DNA from: Polaribacter aestuariivivens
Lineage (GTDB): Bacteria > Bacteroidota > Bacteroidia > Flavobacteriales > Flavobacteriaceae
Direction of reading: 5' to 3'
Length of the DNA stretch: 64,000 bases
Assembly: GCF_005885675.1 (NCBI RefSeq)
Contig: NZ_VANR01000001.1
Span: 372,001-436,000 of the forward strand
Each line of letters opens with the position of its first letter. Position 1 is the first letter of the stretch. Made by a program: the position numbers and the translations under genes. The notes beneath the pieces were generated by a model. The model was not told where the DNA came from. It saw only the letters and a list, made by a program, of their open reading frames with translations, and searched no databases. Positions 62,463 to 64,000 of the stretch are shown here, one piece after another.

Positions 62463-63248
62463 TTATATTGATATATTAGGGGTTTCTCCACAAAGTTGAT
62501 AAGATAATCTTCTGAAAAGTCTATTTATTCCTCCCTTTTTCATTTGGATATAAGCTTGGTAATTACTTTGAACATACTCTTTTGTTACTACGTTCATCGC
62601 ACAAATTTTTCCTGTAAATGCTGCACCAGTATCAATATTCCAAATATTTAGAGCATTCATAGGTTTTTCTATATTAAAATTTAAAGTAGGTGTATGCCCT
62701 ATAAAAATTTCATTATAATGTTTAACTCTTTTAGGATAAAATGCCGAATTTTCATCTATTTTTTGATTTGCAATCAGAGCCATTTCCCATAAAGTTCTGT
62801 CAAAATAAAAATTTTCTTTAAAAATTTCTTTTTCAACACCATGCATTGATGTAAAACCAGCATGTAAAAACAAACGATTTTCATCATCTAAATAATACAA
62901 AGGCATATTTTCGAAAAAGGTTAAATGTTGCTTTTTTTCTTCAATAGAAAAACCTTCGTAACTATCAATAGTTTCTTTTCCTCCATACATATACCAAGTA
63001 GGATTTACCTCCTCTTTTTTCAACCAATTTTCACACCAAACATCATGGTTTCCTTTGATAAAAATACAGTTAATTTTTTCTGATAAATTAATTAAAAACT
63101 GAACTACTTGAGCAGATTCGCTCCAACCATCTACATAATCACCCATAAAAATTAAGGTGTCTTTTTCTGTTATTTCCATTTTATTTAAAACCTGAAGTAA
63201 GGCTTTTAAGCCTCCATGTATATCTCCTATTGCAAAGGTTCTTTTCAT
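62463..63248 (-). CDS. Metallophosphoesterase (Ser/Thr phosphatase-like)
   Basis: 261 residues. The motifs GDIHGG (about 7-12), GDYVDG (36-41), KGNHDVW (about 70-76) and FIGHTPT (about 185) give an intact two-metal site. The length and FMGDYVDGWSESAQVV fit the PP1-like bacterial calcineurin group. Substrate unknown. It lies 12 bases downstream of the outer membrane protein gene on the same strand. Confidence 0.9.
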   Translation of the reverse strand: MKRTFAIGDIHGGLKALLQVLNKMEITEKDTLIFMGDYVDGWSESAQVVQFLINLSEKINCIFIKGNHDVWCENWLKKEEVNPTWYMYGGKETIDSYEGFSIEEKKQHLTFFENMPLYYLDDENRLFLHAGFTSMHGVEKEIFKENFYFDRTLWEMALIANQKIDENSAFYPKRVKHYNEIFIGHTPTLNFNIEKPMNALNIWNIDTGAAFTGKICAMNVVTKEYVQSNYQAYIQMKKGGINRLFRRLSYQLCGETPNISI

Positions 63249-63259
63249 AATTTATTTTT

Positions 63260-64000
63260 TTAAAAATATTGTCCGATTCCAAAAACCAACCCTCCTTTTG
63301 AATTGCTTTTACCATCATAAACCTTAAAACCGTAATCGATTCTAAACGTTGCATTGTATACTTTTTTACTGATAAAACGAAGTCCGAAACCACTATAAAT
63401 TCTTAATTTTTCGTTTTTTAAAAAATCGTTTAACTCTCCTCCTGGATCTCTCCAAGAACCTATATCAGTAAAAATATTTGTTTGTATTGCCAACCAATTT
63501 TTATCATAAATTGTATATCTAAATTCAGAGTTTAAAGTTGCAACTCCTGTTCCTCTATCAACTAAAAAACCAACTCCTCTAATATTTACGTTATTGTCTA
63601 ATGCAAATGGTGCAAATGGAGAATTTTCGTTTGTTGATAATCCAAAACGTAACCTGTTTGCCCAATTTCCTTTGTTTCCAACTCTTTTAAAATATAAAAA
63701 ATCATTCCAAGCAATTAAAAATTCATTTTGAAAATCGTTTTCTGTTAGTACATATTGTGCATATAAAATGCTTTTAAAACCATTTACGTATTGATAAAAA
63801 TAATTCAAAGTATCATAGGTATAAACAAGTTTAAAAAGAGCTTTATTTAAATTTAATTTTTGAGGCACTGAACTATCTGTAGCTCCAGATAAATAGGTAT
63901 AATCTTCAGAAAAAATATTTACACCAAAATCTATACTATTTTTTAGGTTGAATTGATGTAATGCTAAGACTTCAAAAGAAATGTTATTGTATAAATAATT
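63260..64000 (-). CDS. C-terminal part of an Omp85/BamA-like outer membrane protein (5' end outside window)
   Basis: The frame is open to the window edge (247 codons up to the stop), so the N-terminus is missing. A GTG at 63868 is internal. Alternating polar and hydrophobic beta-strand pattern, GVGFLVDRGTG, and a C-terminal strand GGLVFGIGQYF ending in phenylalanine fit the outer membrane barrel end of BamA/TamA-type surface antigens. Exact family cannot be fixed without the N-terminus. Confidence 0.75.
   Translation of the reverse strand, partial: NYLYNNISFEVLALHQFNLKNSIDFGVNIFSEDYTYLSGATDSSVPQKLNLNKALFKLVYTYDTLNYFYQYVNGFKSILYAQYVLTENDFQNEFLIAWNDFLYFKRVGNKGNWANRLRFGLSTNENSPFAPFALDNNVNIRGVGFLVDRGTGVATLNSEFRYTIYDKNWLAIQTNIFTDIGSWRDPGGELNDFLKNEKLRIYSGFGLRFISKKVYNATFRIDYGFKVYDGKSNSKGGLVFGIGQYF

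Noticed and set aside
1..64000. CRISPR arrays, tRNA, rRNA, tmRNA and intact insertion sequences.
   Set aside because: I saw no regularly spaced repeats, no cloverleaf-like genes and no transposase. The only repeats are R0-R2.

Overview
The window looks like chromosome of a marine-type Flavobacteriaceae (Bacteroidota), possibly close to Polaribacter or Tenacibaculum. The genus is inference only. The evidence is a very AT-rich base composition, several promoters of the Bacteroidota type (TAnnTTTG, some with an upstream TTG about 19 bases away), almost no Shine-Dalgarno sequences, a SusC/SusD pair, type IX secretion (T9SS) sorting domains, TonB-type proteins, and a complete Bacteroidota-style division and cell wall cluster. 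I see no rRNA, tRNA, CRISPR array or intact insertion sequence.

Layout. (1) 1-5.4 kb: a leftward BlaI/M56-peptidase signalling operon with TPR and TonB-like proteins. A 40-bp perfect palindrome sits between it and a divergent DUF456 membrane gene. (2) 5.4-9.9 kb: a candidate small RNA and a second hairpin element, then lysS and a lipoprotein pullulanase. (3) 9.9-12.5 kb: two single genes (a secreted unknown and a TlpA-like thioredoxin lipoprotein) separated by structured repeats, resembling gene cassettes. (4) 12.5-16.2 kb: rsmG, a front-end type fatty acid desaturase, an aspartate-type aminotransferase and two small membrane proteins. (5) 16.3-31.9 kb: the leftward dcw cluster mraZ-rsmH-ftsL-ftsI-murE-mraY-murD-ftsW-murG-murC-ftsQ-ftsA-ftsZ, preceded by three MraZ-type boxes. 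murE has to be extended upstream of its first ATG, to a probable CTG start. (6) 32-36.2 kb: alpha/beta hydrolase, engB, a pseudouridine synthase, an AlkB-like monooxygenase, a nitroreductase and a small membrane protein. (7) 36.2-48.8 kb: penicillin acylase-like hydrolase, a DegT aminotransferase with galE, a small orphan gene, an M16 peptidase, a large modular leucine-rich repeat T9SS cargo, and fabD.

(8) 48.9-62.4 kb: the most interesting block. Thirteen tightly packed rightward genes are built around an ArsS-type radical SAM enzyme and its usual carboxymuconolactone decarboxylase-like partner. With them are two DUF2064 proteins, a SusC/SusD pair, a sodium:solute symporter, an atypical metallophosphoesterase, a rhodanese, a DM13-like T9SS protein, a purine nucleoside phosphorylase and a sterol desaturase-type di-iron enzyme. 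This suggests an arsenosugar (organoarsenical) synthesis, uptake or salvage operon. No arsM is present in the window. (9) 62.4-64 kb: a second metallophosphoesterase and the C-terminal end of an Omp85-like outer membrane protein cut by the window edge.
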